Shown one piece after another: positions 1 to 11,653 of a stretch of 64,000 nt of DNA. Each line of letters starts with the position of its first letter. Position 1 is the stretch's first letter. Under the pieces are notes generated by a model. That model did no database searches and had not been told where the DNA came from. It was given only the letters and a program-made list of their open reading frames with translations. Both the position numbers and the translations under genes were made by a program. The DNA is taken from assembly GCA_032209605.1 (NCBI GenBank), contig JASFXZ010000016.1, forward strand, positions 11,284,001 through 11,348,000, written 5' to 3'. The DNA is from Mactromeris polynyma. Its lineage: Eukaryota > Mollusca > Bivalvia > Venerida > Mactridae.

Positions 1-410
1 ATTTTGACGTGGGGAAATTCACGTCAGACAAGTCTTTAGTGCCACAATTTGCCTCGATTTTGTAACAGGCCTGAATATGGAATATTTTGTTATATATCGT
101 ATGTATAAGTTCACATTTTTAAACTGGCCCTTGTGACCATTTGATTCAATGCTAATTGTGTCTGCATTAGCCTACTTAAAAACACAATCCGTGCAAAAAA
201 TGAGCAGTCTATATATAACGTAACCTGCGTTTAAAATGAAATGCCAATATTGACAAAAGTGGAAACTGTCTGTATTACAAACGCAGTCGCTAGCTAACTC
301 TGTAACGTGTATACACACCATCTCAAGTTGTAGTGTCATTGGTAAAGGGAGACCACTGCGTTCGATATAAATATCGATGCGACTTTCAATGCCCGGCACA
401 GTGATCTCCC
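1..410. other. Non-coding left edge
   Basis: No gene, RNA or repeat array is recognised here. The tandem-unit sequence begins at about 411 with a TTTGCAGTCATTAAGACC block that recurs at 6672 and 18637, so this stretch lies outside the triplicated region. A short minus-strand reading frame at 172-399 has no recognisable content. Confidence 0.6.
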
Positions 411-1116
411 TTTGCAGTCATTAAGACCTGCGATATGACCAATATTTTGGCAGTATCTGCTTTTTGATATCTTTTGATTGTGTATTAGATATTGACATTG
501 TTTTGATTATATTTAAGAGAAATGAGGCCAATAGAGGTGGATATATAAAAACATACATAGATCTATTAAAATACATGCCTATAAGTTCTCAAGATTTAAC
601 CGTCCGTTGATAAACTTATTATCTTGCAGGAAGAGATCAATATTTCATAAGAAGAGATAGTACGTATCACTAGGGAAGACTATAGTATCCTCAAATGAGG
701 TCATTAGTACCGCTAAGTAAGATAATTAGTACTGCTAGGGGAGGTAATCAAGACCACTAAGGGAGGTAATCAATACTAATAGAGGAGGCAATTCTGTGTC
801 GCTTCACTAGTTACATACCATTTCACATGCAATATTATTCAAATTTGAATTTCCGAAAATTACTTGGAAACATGGTTTACCAATTGCATGGAATAAATTT
901 AACATTTCTGATATTCATAATAGTGTGTTGGTACATTGTTCTATGCGCTAATTGCAATCTTTAAATTCCTCAATAAGACAAGCAAAGACAGACTTTGTCT
1001 TCTCTTGATTTGTTGACAAGGCTGGCAGAGTACGTCAAGATGTACAATTGAAGATATTGCCAGTATCAGTATGGTCACGGACCACAGTTTATAAATGGAG
1101 GACAATTAAATGAACT

Positions 1117-1697
1117 TTATCTCAGAGATTGCCACTGGGTGTACAAGAATCTCAGAGATTGCCACTGGATGTACAATAATCTCAGAGATTGCCACTGGGT
1201 GTACAAGAATCTCAGAGATTGCCACTGGGTGTACAAGAATCTCAGAGATTGCCACTGCTGGGTGTACACGAATCTCAGAGATTGCCACTGGGTGTACAAG
1301 AATCTCAGAGATTGCCACTGCTGGGTGTACACGAATCTCAGAGATTGCCACTGGATGTACACGAATCTCAGAGATTGCCACTGGGTGTACACGAATCTCA
1401 GAGATTGCCACTGGGTGTACACGAATCTCAGAGATTGCCACTGGGTGTACAAGAATCTCAGAGATTGCCACTGGGTGTACAAGAATCTCAGAGATTGCCA
1501 CTGGGTGTACAAGAATCTCAGAGATTGCCACTGGGTGTACAAGAGTCTCAGAGATTGCCACTGGATGTACAATAATCTCAGAGATTGCCACTGGGTGTAC
1601 AAGAATCTCAGAGATTGCCACTGGATGTACAATAATCTCAGAGATTGCCACTGGGTGTACAAGAATCTCAGAGATTGCCACTGAGTGTACAAGAATC
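1117..1697. repeat. 30-bp minisatellite, about 19 copies
   Basis: The unit is CTCAGAGATTGCCACTGGGTGTACAAGAAT, written here as CTCAGAGATTGCC plus ACTGGGTGTACAAGAAT. Two units carry an extra CTG (near 1256 and 1320), making 33-bp units that appear to be a higher-order duplication. Because 30 and 33 are multiples of three and the unit lacks stops in several frames, long repetitive reading frames exist on both strands. They are a consequence of the repeat and are not called as genes. Confidence 0.95.
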
Positions 1698-1839
1698 TCA
1701 GTATCATTCTTAAGATTCACTGTCTCGTAGATCCCATCTAGGTCTGTAGATGCATGCATATGGTGTTGTTCTTTGCCTTGATATGAAAAGAAATGTATTT
1801 GATGTAACATAATTTATATGCATGTATAATCATGGTTCA

Positions 1840-2185
1840 CCGCAATCTTGTAATGTAGATGCATGTCTACGGTGTAACATAATTTCAAGAAATGTATGTC
1901 TATGGTGTAACATAATCTAGAAATGTACATGTATGTCTATGGTGTAACATAATCTAGATATGTACATGTAAGTCTATGGTGTAACATAATCTAGAGATAT
2001 ACATATATATCTATGGTGTAACATAATCTAGAGATGTACATGTATGTCTTTGGTGTAACATAATCTAGAAATGTACATGTATAGCTATGGTGTAACATAA
2101 TCTAGAGATGTACATGTATATCTATGGTGTAACATAATCTAGAGATGTACATGTATGTCTATGGTGTAACATAATCTAGCCTGAA
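1840..2185. repeat. 37-bp minisatellite of U1
   Basis: About nine copies of a unit built on CTATGGTGTAACATAATC and TAGAAATGTACATGTATGT. It sits just downstream of the 30-bp array, as in U2 and U3. Many units contain the palindrome ATGTACAT. Confidence 0.9.
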
Positions 2186-2933
2186 TTTGTTTGTTGTATA
2201 GCTTGTAAAATTAAGGTTTTCCACCTATAATGGACATTTCCAAAGGTATGTACATGCATGTCTGTAGTGTAACATGGTCAAAATTGTATAAGTAATGATA
2301 AAGGTTCCATGGTAAACTTGTATCAAAATTTATATTCTTCATACAAAAAAAATATTGTATACATACACTTTTAACAAATAAAGTTTAATATTCATAATGA
2401 CTAGGAAAAAATAAACACACAGATAACACACACATAAGAGAAAAGGTTGCTTTGTTTGAGATGGTGATGTCCATTGGTAAATTATTATAACATAGCTTGT
2501 TTCCAGTAGTAATTCCCTATTGAACCATCAATTGGTCAAATTCAGAGACCTGGTCAAGAAATTACTGATCGTTTTTCTCTCATTTTTGTCTTAAACAAAG
2601 CATGGATGAAACAAAGAAAACACAAACATAGCAGAATGAAGACAGGCAGTGACAGCAAGTAAACAAAGACAGAATAGAATGGAATACAAAGAATATATAA
2701 GCAAGGATAGTAAAACATAGAATGGACCACAAAGAAGCATAAGTAAGCAAAAGATCATAAACACACAAAACAAAATGAACACAAAAAAGAGGACTGCAAG
2801 TTGTAAAGATAATGACTTCTTACAGAACATATAATATAGCTGTAGAATAAACCATGTCTGATGACGATATCTCTTAGTTACCAAAGAAATGCATGGTTAT
2901 TGCTGACAAGTAATAAAAGCACCAAAAACTATT
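2186..2933. other. Non-coding; 3' flank of the exon copy
   Basis: This is shared unit sequence downstream (minus sense) of the last-exon copy. Positions 2590-2880 are purine-rich on the plus strand (runs of GAA, ACAAAG, AACA). On the minus strand this gives a hydrophobic reading frame of 97 codons (2884-2591). The same tract yields 113 and 131 codons in U2 and U3. Composition alone explains the hydrophobicity, so it is not called as a gene. Confidence 0.6.
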
Positions 2934-3116
2934 TTAAACATCACTTTCAAACACTTGTTTTTTTCTGGTTTTCCCAATAGAGACATTTTGCAACAAAAGC
3001 TCCATTCTGAGTTTTTTCACTTCGTTTTCACGAGCTTGAAGTTGTAGTTTCAACATTTCTGCATTCTGAGTGTCAGAAATTTCTCGTCGAACATCCAATA
3101 GTAGACCTTTCTTGAG
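2934..3116 (-). pseudogene. U1 copy of ITPRID-like terminal exon (frame intact)
   Basis: This copy of the last coding exon starts after a TTTTTTTACAG acceptor with LKKGLLLDVRREIS and ends in TAA at 2934-2936. The exon is 183 nt, like the U3 copy, and its A-tract (AAAAAA) keeps the frame that ends QVFESDV. The exon alone looks functional. It belongs to a unit whose fourth exon (3796-3997) is frameshifted, so the U1 set cannot give the full C-terminus if spliced as a whole. It could still act as an alternative last exon. Confidence 0.75.
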
Positions 3117-3259
3117 CTGTAAAAAAATCAGTAAAATTTAATAATAAATTTTGATTAATTGAACAAAACAATGTATTTTTATTTTTTTTTAGGATTAAAT
3201 AATGTTTTTCAACAATTTTTCGGATATATGCAGCAGTCAGTACAGAAAATATTGTGAAT

Positions 3260-3425
3260 GTTACATGGCCTTGAACTTGCGCCTACTTAAGGGGCTTGCG
3301 AAGTTAACAGTTCCTATTTGTCCAAGACAGAATTGGAACCAATGACATTCAGATTAGGGTCAGTCACAGTCACCCATAACCACCACCCTTTGAGCCAGGG
3401 AATCAACTGATAATGAGATATATAT
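3260..3425 (-). mobile_element. Degenerate tRNA-derived SINE
   Basis: The element contains ACTTAAGGGGCTTGCGAAG, GTCCAAGACAGAA and a degraded Pol III B box (TTGGTTCCAATT on the minus strand). The equivalent copies in U2 and U3 keep a better B box, GGTTCGAATTC. It lies in the intron between the fourth and fifth exon copies. The 5' limit is approximate. Confidence 0.6.
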
Positions 3426-3611
3426 TTACCTCAGGTACAATTTACAAATTTAATCATACAATATTCTGCTTATAATATAACTATGCCAATCCCATTAAAA
3501 TATAAGTTTATATCTGATAAAACAAGTTGAAAATGACTTGGATACCAAGAACGTTCTGAATGTTATAAACCAAGGAATTTATTTTAGTTGATGTATGTTT
3601 AATACAGTTTA

Positions 3612-3795
3612 CTTATAAATGTATTTTACATCAATTGTCAAGCAAGATAACTTGTATTAATCACTTACCGAGTCACTAACCATAATTGGACCTTATTAAG
3701 GGGCTTGGGAAGTTCACAGTTCTTAATTGTCTGAGACAGAAATAACCAATGATCACCAGATTAGGGATAAGACTGATAAAGAGATCGATATTTAC
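3612..3795 (-). mobile_element. SINE fragment abutting the splice donor
   Basis: This piece resembles the SINE at 3260-3425 (shared AAGGGGCTTGGGAAGTTCAC and GTCTGAGACAGAA). Its other end matches 42360-42430 (TTTTACATCGATTGTGA, then a CACTCTCGACGA-like motif). It reaches almost to the donor of the exon at 3796. The same arrangement is present in U2 and U3, so the insertion predates the triplication. Confidence 0.5.
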
Positions 3796-3997
3796 CTCGG
3801 ATATTCTGTTCTGTAATTCTTGTTTCTGGCTTAGTTCCGATGATGATATAATTGACTTGATATCTGACATCTGACTGGATATATCTGACACCCATGACTC
3901 ACTGACAGACGACGAAGCAGTCTTCATCGTTAAAACTTATATCACGTTCAATACACATTTGTTGATGATACAGCTGTTCTCTCAGTAAATCAATCAT
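3796..3997 (-). pseudogene. U1 copy of exon MIDLLREQ, 38-nt deletion
   Basis: The acceptor (GTAG before ATGATTGATTTACTG) and donor (GAG then GTAAAT) are both kept, but the exon is 202 nt instead of 240 nt. The missing 38 nt encode the NGEDNSRSVST part of the U3 protein. Because 38 is not a multiple of three, the frame shifts after FNDED and meets TGA within a few codons. This marks U1 as a decayed copy. The alternative, use of an internal start in this exon, has no support. Confidence 0.85.
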
Positions 3998-4413
3998 CTA
4001 CAAAATATTACATATGGAAATTAAATACAGGATATTACATGAGTCGCATATTTTAAAAAAAAATAATAAGTTTTCTATTTGGATTGCATACCCTGAAGCC
4101 TGTTTGGCTATTTCCAAGTACTCTTCAGGTTTCTCCATTTTGTTTCTACACTAAACTTTGGAAAAACAATACTGTGTGCAATCATGAATATGACTGACAA
4201 TGATTATAGAAACGGCTATTTTTTAAGTACAACGATTCCACTAATGGCCGAATCTCAAGGGTCATTTTGATAATTTTTGACCGAATTTTACATCCAAACT
4301 ATCTATCATTAGAGAAAATTTGACGCTTAGCTGAAAATCTTTTTGGAAGTTCAAGGCGTCAACTCTAATAGAACCCCTGTAAGGATTCACAAGGTGTTTA
4401 AATATTGACGTAC

Positions 4414-4561
4414 CTGTTGTACAATTTCTAGAGCATCCAGCGGACTGTAAGCATTGTTTCCCGACATCACAGCTTTCAAACGTTCAGACAACATTTCCTC
4501 CATCTTGATTACTTCTTTCCTAACTTCACACCAGAGATGTTGTAACTCTTCAACTTCTGAT
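4414..4561 (-). pseudogene. U1 copy of exon SEVEELQHLW
   Basis: The 148-nt exon copy has an intact CTACAG acceptor and a CAACAG/GTACGT donor. It encodes SEVEELQHLWCEVRKEVIK and onward, and the frame is open and matches U2 and U3. It is listed as a pseudogene only because the U1 set as a whole is broken at 3796-3997. Confidence 0.75.
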
Positions 4562-5118
4562 CTGTAGGTAGAAGATATATTGCATTGTTAATTGCTGACA
4601 GGTAAACAAATGTGTATGCCGACAATCAAAAGGTGTGAACATTTTGACAGATCATAACATAAATATTTGCAATAATGAGTTGAAGGACTTGTTTACCTGT
4701 TCACTCAGAGCATTTTTTCATGTAAGAGCATTCTGCAAGATCATTTTACATTCAACAAGATGTTTTCAAGTTATCTTGGCATTTAGACCAAACGCATTTC
4801 AATTGACATTTAAGAGCCAGTACAAATGTCCATCTGACATGTTTTCGTGTCAAATTTTCTAAAACAATTCACCATTGGAAGGTTTACAGTCTGAATTTTC
4901 CAAAAATATACATTTAGCTATATTTGGTACGACACACATTAAGAAAAATTGTTAAACGTGACAACATATCCATACAAGTTATATGATGAGAAAAGCAGTC
5001 AGTAATATTTACATGCTAAACATCAATAGATAGGGAGGGGGGAATGTAGCACCCTTTGTACATAAAAATACACTTGTTGCAGAATGTCTAGATATATTTC
5101 ATCAAAAAATACTGTTAC

Positions 5119-5246
5119 CTTTCTTCAGGAGTTAGATCTGGATGTGCAGATCTGTATAACGAGAACAACATGTTCTCCATCAAACATAGCTCCGTCTTAT
5201 ATCTCTGTACCGCATGCTGCATCAACAAGGTCTCTTCTTCAAGATG
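5119..5246 (-). pseudogene. U1 copy of exon HLEEETLLMQ
   Basis: The 128-nt exon copy has an open frame, a CAG acceptor and an AAAG/GTAACA donor. It encodes the coiled-coil stretch HLEEETLLMQHAVQRY to PDLTPEER, identical or nearly so to the functional copy at 24476-24603. Confidence 0.75.
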
Positions 5247-5789
5247 CTGTAAGTAACAATATACAACAGTTAGTTCCCTTTGTTTTAACTGGATGTAACA
5301 GTTAGTGCCCTTAGTTTTCATAAGCAAATGCAACAATAACAAATGCTAGAGTTAAGGGTGAAATATTGTACTTCATTCAGGAGTTACATGAGGCTTTTTT
5401 CCCCATTGTTATAATAGGAAATAACAAATACATGAGTTAGTTCCCTTTAAAAGTGGATATAACCAAGTATAAATGCAAGTAATGTCACAAGTGCAAGAAA
5501 CACCGAGATATCTCCCTTTTTGACCGTGGCAATATATTATAATATTTCAACTGTTAAGCTGACTAAAAGTAACAATTTCACATGCGATATGTGTTTCAAC
5601 TTATTATTGCTACATTTTTTAGCATTTCCGTGATTATTTCTTCTTGAGACAAATCAAATGTTGAGACAATCTTATGTGAGCATCTAGGTACATATTTCAT
5701 GTGTTGACATCTTTATCAAAAGCTTAATGACCGTCGTAACGAACAAAATGTGCACAAATGTCGCGCATAAATTATTGCTGATAATGATT

Positions 5790-5990
5790 TTACAACTAAT
5801 TGGTAAATCACATAGCGAATAAGAGGGCAGAACATCAGAGTTCTGATCCAGAAGTCGTGGGTCACAATCCATGCTTCGTGCCTTCACAATCCATGAATTA
5901 CCGAGTATATTTTAGACTATGATACCAAGGCTTGGTACTGGTTAGTCGCCCATGAAGAAGTCATTGAGATACGTGTACCTGTTCTGTTCT
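5790..5990 (+). mobile_element. tRNA-derived SINE (degenerate)
   Basis: The segment reads ATAAGAGGGCAGAACATCAG, then GTCGTGGGTCACAATCC, and ends with GGCTTGGTACTGGTTAGTCG plus CCCATGAAGAAGTCATTGAG. It aligns by eye with the better-preserved SINE at 28245-28395 (ATAAGAGCGCC, GTGTGGGTTCAAATCC, GCAAGTACTGGTAAGTAACC). U2 and U3 carry the same insertion. Confidence 0.65.
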
Positions 5991-6058
5991 GTTCTCTAAG
6001 TTGCGATTATGTTTTGCAATTGATTTGAAGTTTAAAAAATCACAAATCTCCAGCATAC

Positions 6059-6136
6059 CTTTCTCTTCGGTAACTGCATCCAATTCTTCATATGGAAATT
6101 AGGAGTAAACTTTGAATTTGGCATCTTAGATATATC
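6059..6136 (-). pseudogene. U1 copy of exon DISKMPNSKF
   Basis: The 78-nt, 26-codon exon copy (DISKMPNSKFTPNFHMKNWM, then QLPKRK) has a TTTTTTTACAG acceptor and an AAAG/GTATGC donor. It is open in phase 0. Nothing transcribes it on its own in any obvious way; U2 and U3 lie between it and the body of the gene. Confidence 0.75.
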
Positions 6137-7354
6137 CTGTAAAAAAACAGAAAAATAGATATTATTTAACTGACATTGATATTAATAAAATTAAATACAC
6201 ATATTACAATATAAACTATACTCGATATATTTCAGAATTATAAAAAAGTATTTTAATTATGTCCACTTACTGAATATATTGTTATATAATTCCACCATTA
6301 ACTTCAATGTATATTATATACTTATTATATTTATTATCTATTGTAATATTCTTAAGTATAAATTTCACACACTTCTAAGATTTAATTGATATAGATTTAA
6401 TTAGATTTAAGCCTTTTATAACTATGATAAAATCAATGGTATGCTGAATGACATCAAGCTGATAGCCAATCAAATTGTTTGATTCAAGTCACACCTTCAA
6501 TTTCAACAAATCAGATGTGGCATTCAAAGAATTTGACAAAAGCCATCAATACAATAGTTTTTCACAGCTTTTCGCAAGCCAAAGAAGTTAACCTAAAAAC
6601 CAATTATGTTGTTCACGCTCTTCGATTTAAGGAAAGTCAGTCACAAGTCTGTCAACAGTTTGTAAACCATTTGCAGTCATTAAGACCTGCGATATGACCA
6701 ACAGTTTGACAGTATCTGCTTTTTGATATCTTTTGATTGTGTATTAGATATTGACATTGTTTTGATTATATTTAAGAGAAATGAGGCCAATAGAGGTGGA
6801 TATATAAAAACATACATAGATCTATTAAAATACATACCTAAGTTCTCAAGATTTAACCTCCGTTGATCAACTTATTATCTTGCAGGAAGAGATCAATATT
6901 TCATAAGGAGAAATATCACGTATCACTAGGGAAGACTATATGAGGTCATTAGAACCGCTACGTGAGATAATTAGTACTGCTAGGGGAGGTAATCAGTACC
7001 ACTAAGGGAGGTAATCAATACCAATAGAGGAGGCAATTCTGTGTCGCTTCACTAGTTACATACCATTTCACATGCAATATTATTCAAATTTGAATTTCCG
7101 AAAATTACTTATGGTTTACCAATTGCATGGAATAAATTTAACATTTCTGATATTCATAATAGTGTGTTGGTACATTGTTCTATGCGCTGATTGCAATCTT
7201 TAAATTCCTCAATAAGACAAGGAAAGTCTTCGTCTTCTCTTGATTTGTTGACCAGGCTGACAGAGTACGTCAAGATGTACAATTGAATATATTGCCAGTA
7301 TCAGTATGGTCACGGACCACAGTTTATAAATGGAGGACAATTAAATGAACTATA

Positions 7355-7420
7355 ATCTCGGAGATTGCCACTGGGTGTACAAGAATCTCAGAGATTGCCA
7401 CTGGGTGTACAAGAATCTCA
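7355..7420. repeat. 30-bp minisatellite, two copies
   Basis: This is the same unit and position as the arrays at 1117-1697 and 19170-19385, but with only about two copies. Confidence 0.85.
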
Positions 7421-7559
7421 GTATCATTCTTAAGATTCACTGTCTCGTACATCCCATCTAGGTCTGTAGATGCATGCATATGGTGTTGTTCTTTGCCTTG
7501 ATCTGAAAACAAATGTATTCGATGTAACATAATGTATATCCGTGTATAATCATGGTTCA

Positions 7560-8285
7560 CCACAAAATCTAGAAATGTACATGTATGGCTATGGTGTAAC
7601 ATAATCTAGAGATGTACATGTATGTCTATGGTGTACCATAATCTAGAAATGTATATGTATGTCTATGGTGTAACAAAATCTAGAAATGTACATGTATCGC
7701 TATGGTGTACCATAATCAAGAAATGTACATGTATGTCTATGGTGTAACAAAATCTAGAAATGTACATGTATGTCTATTATGTAACATAATGATAATCTAG
7801 AAATGTATAAGTATGTCTATGGTGTAACATAATCTAGAGATGTATATGTATGTCTATGGTGTAACAAAATTCAGAAATGTACATGTATATCTATGGTGTA
7901 ACATAATCTAGAGATGTACATGTATGTCTATGGTGTACCATAATCTAGAATTGTATATTTTTGTCTATGGTGTAACAAAATCTAGAATTGTACATTTTTG
8001 TCTATGGTGTAACAAAATCTAGAAATGTACATGTATGTCTATGGTGTAACAAAATCTAGAAATGTACATGTATGCCTATGGTGTACCATAATCTAGAAAT
8101 GTACATGTATGTCTATGGTGTAACATAATCTAGAAATGTACATGTATGTCTATGATGTACCATAATCTAGAAATGTACATGCATGTCTATGGTGTACCAT
8201 AATCTAGAAATGTACATGTTTGTGTATGGCGTAACATATTCTAGAGATGCACATGTATGTCTATGGTGTAACATTATCTAGCCTG
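7560..8285. repeat. 37-bp minisatellite of U2
   Basis: About 19 copies of the CTATGGTGTAACATAATC / TAGAAATGTACATGTATGT unit. Sub-types with TACC or AACA after GTG alternate, and a few units read TACATTTTTG. Confidence 0.9.
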
Positions 8286-10417
8286 AATTTGTTTGTTGTA
8301 TAGCTTGTAAAATTAAGGTTTTCCACCCATAATGGACATTTTCAAAGCAAATGAAACTTGATGACTTAAACTAAATTGTCTGTTATAAAAATTATTTACA
8401 ATATCTTACACAGAATATATCAAACTTTCAGAGACTTTTACCGGTTACAGCGCTATTTCATTTTGAACAGAATGACGTGCACAAGTGGTTTTGTTTGCCT
8501 TTTCACAAAAGACTGTGCAACAAAATCATGGTAATTTTTGGTCTCTTAATAAGTTAATTATTTATTTTCAATATATTGTCACTGTACTACCTCCTCCCTT
8601 TATGAAAAGTTTAAGGGTTTTTTATTATCGCAATTATTTTAAAACGTATTGAAGCAATTTCGAATAGGATTTTATAACTCAAATAAATTATAAATGATAA
8701 TATTTTGATATTAAATTTTGTAACAAGTTTTATATATTGCTTACTGAGCCATACATATACAATGGAAATTACGTAATTCAATAATGGGTGGAATACCTTA
8801 ACCTGATTTTGACGTCTTTTAGCATTACTTTACAGTTGACCAAGTATCTATATTTATGTTTGGCATTTTTCGGTGTTGTGTAAGCCATTAAAATTTTACG
8901 TTAACCACTAAACCAACTTCTCTTCAACCGAACAACGTTTGTAACCTTGACGCAGATTGGTTAACCTTTCGAAAAGGGGTTAGTTAACTTACCGACATCC
9001 ACTGAATCTTAACCTTCAGACACAAATATTCTGTGTAATAGCTGTGTAATATATTCATGCATAAAGGTCAGGATCAGGTTAATTTTTACAATCAGTTACA
9101 TAATCTAGAAATGTAAATGCATGTCTTTAATGTAACATAACTTAGGTATGTACATGCATGTCTTTGATGTAACATAACTTAGGTATGTACATGCATGTCT
9201 ATAGTGTAACATGGTCAAAATGGCATAAGTAATGATAAAGGTACCATGGTAAGCTTGTATCAAAATTTATATTCTTCATACAAAAAAATATTGTATACAT
9301 ACACTTTTAACAAATAACAAATTTATATGTATAAAAATCAACAACATTGTGTAGTCAATGAAGAAATCTAACATCATAATCTTGGATAATAGAAAATGTA
9401 CATGTGAAATACAAGAACGACTAATAATTCATAATGCCAATATGACAGGACTTGTCAAGCAAGATGTGTAAATGTCGGTCCCATTAAAATTACACTTTAA
9501 ACGCACGAATAATGTCACTTATTATTCATATTAACAAATAAGTAAACTTGACTGTCATATACAAAACTCATCGGAATAGTGCAACCTGATCAGAGTATCA
9601 CCTTTCTTTAAATACACAATTTCTGGGTGTTGTAGAGACTTTCTTGTTATAGAGAAGTTTAATTGGCAGTCAATTTTTCACTGTGTGTTCGCTCGGGAGA
9701 GGTTGCACTGTATAATGTCATGTACAAGACACATCCAATCTACAGTATTTTAACAATTTCACAACAGATATGGAATGCATGACTGGAATGATGTGTATGA
9801 AGTTTAATATTTATAATGACTAGGAAAAAATAAACACACAGATAGCACACACATTTAAGAGAAAAGGTTGCTTTGTTTAAGATGGTGATGTCCATTGGTA
9901 AATTATTATAACATAGCTTGTTTCCAGTAGTAATTCCCTATTGAACCATCAACTGGTCAAATTCAGAGACCTGGTCAAGAAATTACTCTCATTTTTGTCT
10001 TAAACAAAGCATGGACGAAACAAAGAAAACACAAACATAGCAGAATGAAGACAGGCAGTGACAGCAAGTATTGGATGGAACACAAAGAAGAAAATGTAAG
10101 CATAAATAGAAGGAACACAGAGATTACTAAGTCAGTAAAAGAAAGTAAGAAAAGACAGAATAGAATGGAATACAAGAATATATAAGCGAAAGATAGTAAA
10201 ACATAGAATGGACCACAAAGAAGCATAAGTATGCAAAAGATCATAAACACACAAAACAAAATGAACACAAAAAAGAGGACTGTAAGTCGTAAAGATAATG
10301 ACTTCTTAGAGAACATATAATATAGCTGTAGAATAAACCATGTCTGAAGAATATCTCTTAGTTACCAAAGAAATGCATGGTTATTGCTGACAAGTAATAA
10401 AAGCACCAACAAATATT
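8286..10417. other. Non-coding unit sequence
   Basis: Two segments, about 8330-9190 and 9320-9800, are present here and in part in U3 but absent from U1. Positions 8575-8645 are inverted relative to U3 (see findings). Positions 8860-9030 match a dispersed repeat also found at about 42590-42840. The purine-rich tract at 9990-10310 again gives a hydrophobic antisense frame (113 codons) that I do not call as a gene. Confidence 0.6.
8860..9030. repeat. Dispersed repeat
   Basis: The run AACCACTAAACCAACTTCTC, an ACCGAACA-type stretch, then GACGCAGATTGGTTAA and ACCGACATCCACTGA recurs with mismatches at about 42635-42745. No ORF or clear termini are visible. Confidence 0.6.
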
Positions 10418-10601
10418 TTAAACATCACTTTCAAACACTTGTTTTTTTCTGGTTTTCCCAATAGAGACATTTTGCAACAAAAGCTCCATTCTGAGTTTTT
10501 TTCACTTCGTTTTCACGAGCTTGAAGTTGTAGTTTCAACATTTCTGCATTCTGAGTGTCAGATATTTCTCGTCGCACATCTAATAGTAGACCTTTCTTGA
10601 G
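10418..10601 (-). pseudogene. U2 copy of terminal exon, 1-nt frameshift
   Basis: This copy is 184 nt instead of 183 nt. The A-tract after NEVK has seven A (plus strand GAGTTTTTTTCAC) where U1 and U3 have six. The frame therefore changes from LRMELLLQN onward to TQNGAFVAK and onward, and ends early at TGA 10431-10433. A one-base homopolymer change can be an assembly error, so this break is less certain than the U1 deletion. Confidence 0.8.
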
Positions 10602-10744
10602 CTGTAAAAAATCAGTAAAATTTAATAACAAATTTTTGATTAATTGAACAAAACAATGTATTTGTTTGTTTTTGTAGGGTTAAATGTTTTTCAACAATTT
10701 TTCGGATATATACTGCAGTCAGTACAGAAAATATTGTGAATGTT

Positions 10745-10905
10745 ACATGGCCTTGAACTTGCGCCTACGTAAGTGGCTTGCGAAGTTAACAGTTCCTATT
10801 TGTCCAAGACAGAATTCGAACCAATGACCATCAGCTTAGGGGGTCAGACACACTCCCCCATAACCCTTTGAACCAGGGAATCAACTGATAATGAGATATA
10901 TTTTA
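10745..10905 (-). mobile_element. tRNA-derived SINE
   Basis: This is the U2 copy of the SINE at 3260-3425. The minus strand has a good B box, GGTTCGAATTC (about 10810-10823), followed by TGTCTTGGACAAATAGG. Confidence 0.65.
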
Positions 10906-11251
10906 CCTCAGGTACAAATTACAAATTTAATCATACAATATTCTGCTTATAATATAACTATGCCAATCCCATTAAAATATAAGTTTATATCTGATAAAAC
11001 AAGTTGAAAATGACTTGGGTACCAAGAACGTTCTGAATGTTATAAACCAAGGAATTTATTTTAGTTGACCTATGTTTAATACAGTTTACTTATTTATGTA
11101 TTGTTTAAGTGGTGTAAAAGTGGAAGTCACAAACACTGGGCGAACTTGATAGGAATAAGGAACAACAGAAAACAGGTTATGAGTTGATAACGGGCATTTA
11201 TTTTTTAAATGCCATAAAAACATAACCAAACAAAATGCGAAGATAATTTTG

Positions 11252-11653
11252 CTAATAAGTTGTTCCCAAAAGACAACACTGGGCGGACAAAAACCGCATA
11301 CAAGACTTTAAGTTTGATGATGAAGTTGCTACTCTAGGGCCAATATAACCTATTTTAAAACCCTCCTGGAAACCCTTGATTAGATAATCATCAAAGATAT
11401 AACCTTTCACATAGTTTGCAAAAATGTCTACTTTGACTGGTGTAACTACTTTATCCTTATTTTGCCGTTTTACTGGGATATGCTGCCGTTGTTGACCTAG
11501 GGGCTGATACTGATTTCCCAGCTTGTTCTTTGCTGGAATGACTACAGTTGTAGGCTGCATGGGTACCTCTGCAGAACCCACAGACATGGGGGTGAGGACA
11601 TTTGGATGCATGACATTGTGATCGTTTGTTGAAATTCCAGCATGTTTGGTCAA
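11252..11653 (-). pseudogene. Truncated RT polyprotein start of the retroelement
   Basis: This frame is shifted by one nucleotide relative to Gag and overlaps its last 197 nt. The recognisable part starts right after the Gag stop: TPVKVDIFANYVKGYIFDDY, then LIKGFQEGFKIGYIGPRV and SSSNLKS (residues 71-117). This pattern (P..VD....YL.GY....YL..GF..GF.LG..G......NL.S) precedes the reverse transcriptase in DIRS/Ngaro-type elements. The frame stops 16 codons later with none of the RT palm motifs. The methionine at 11653 is probably not a true start; expression would need a frameshift or splice from Gag. Confidence 0.65.

Larger units (their letters stand above)
411..6671. repeat. Tandem unit U1, third copy of the gene 3' end
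   Basis: This is the outermost of three head-to-tail units. It starts with the block TTTGCAGTCATTAAGACC and ends with GTTTGTAAACCATTTGCAG, directly before the same start block of U2. In order it holds a 30-bp minisatellite, a 37-bp minisatellite, the last-exon copy (2934-3116), two SINE pieces, and the four preceding exon copies up to 6136. U1 is about 1 kb shorter than U3 because segments matching 8330-9190 and 9320-9800 are missing. It is also the most diverged unit. U2 and U3 resemble each other much more, so U1 split off first or was drifting longer. Confidence 0.9.

Noticed and set aside
1106..1810. Long repetitive reading frames on both strands (for example VHPVAISEI repeats)
   Set aside because: They are the 30-bp minisatellite read in frames that happen to lack stops. 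Copy number varies between sister units and several frames are open at once.
7555..8285. CRISPR-like array because of regular 37-bp spacing
   Set aside because: The units are directly tandem with no variable spacers, there are no cas genes, and the DNA is animal.
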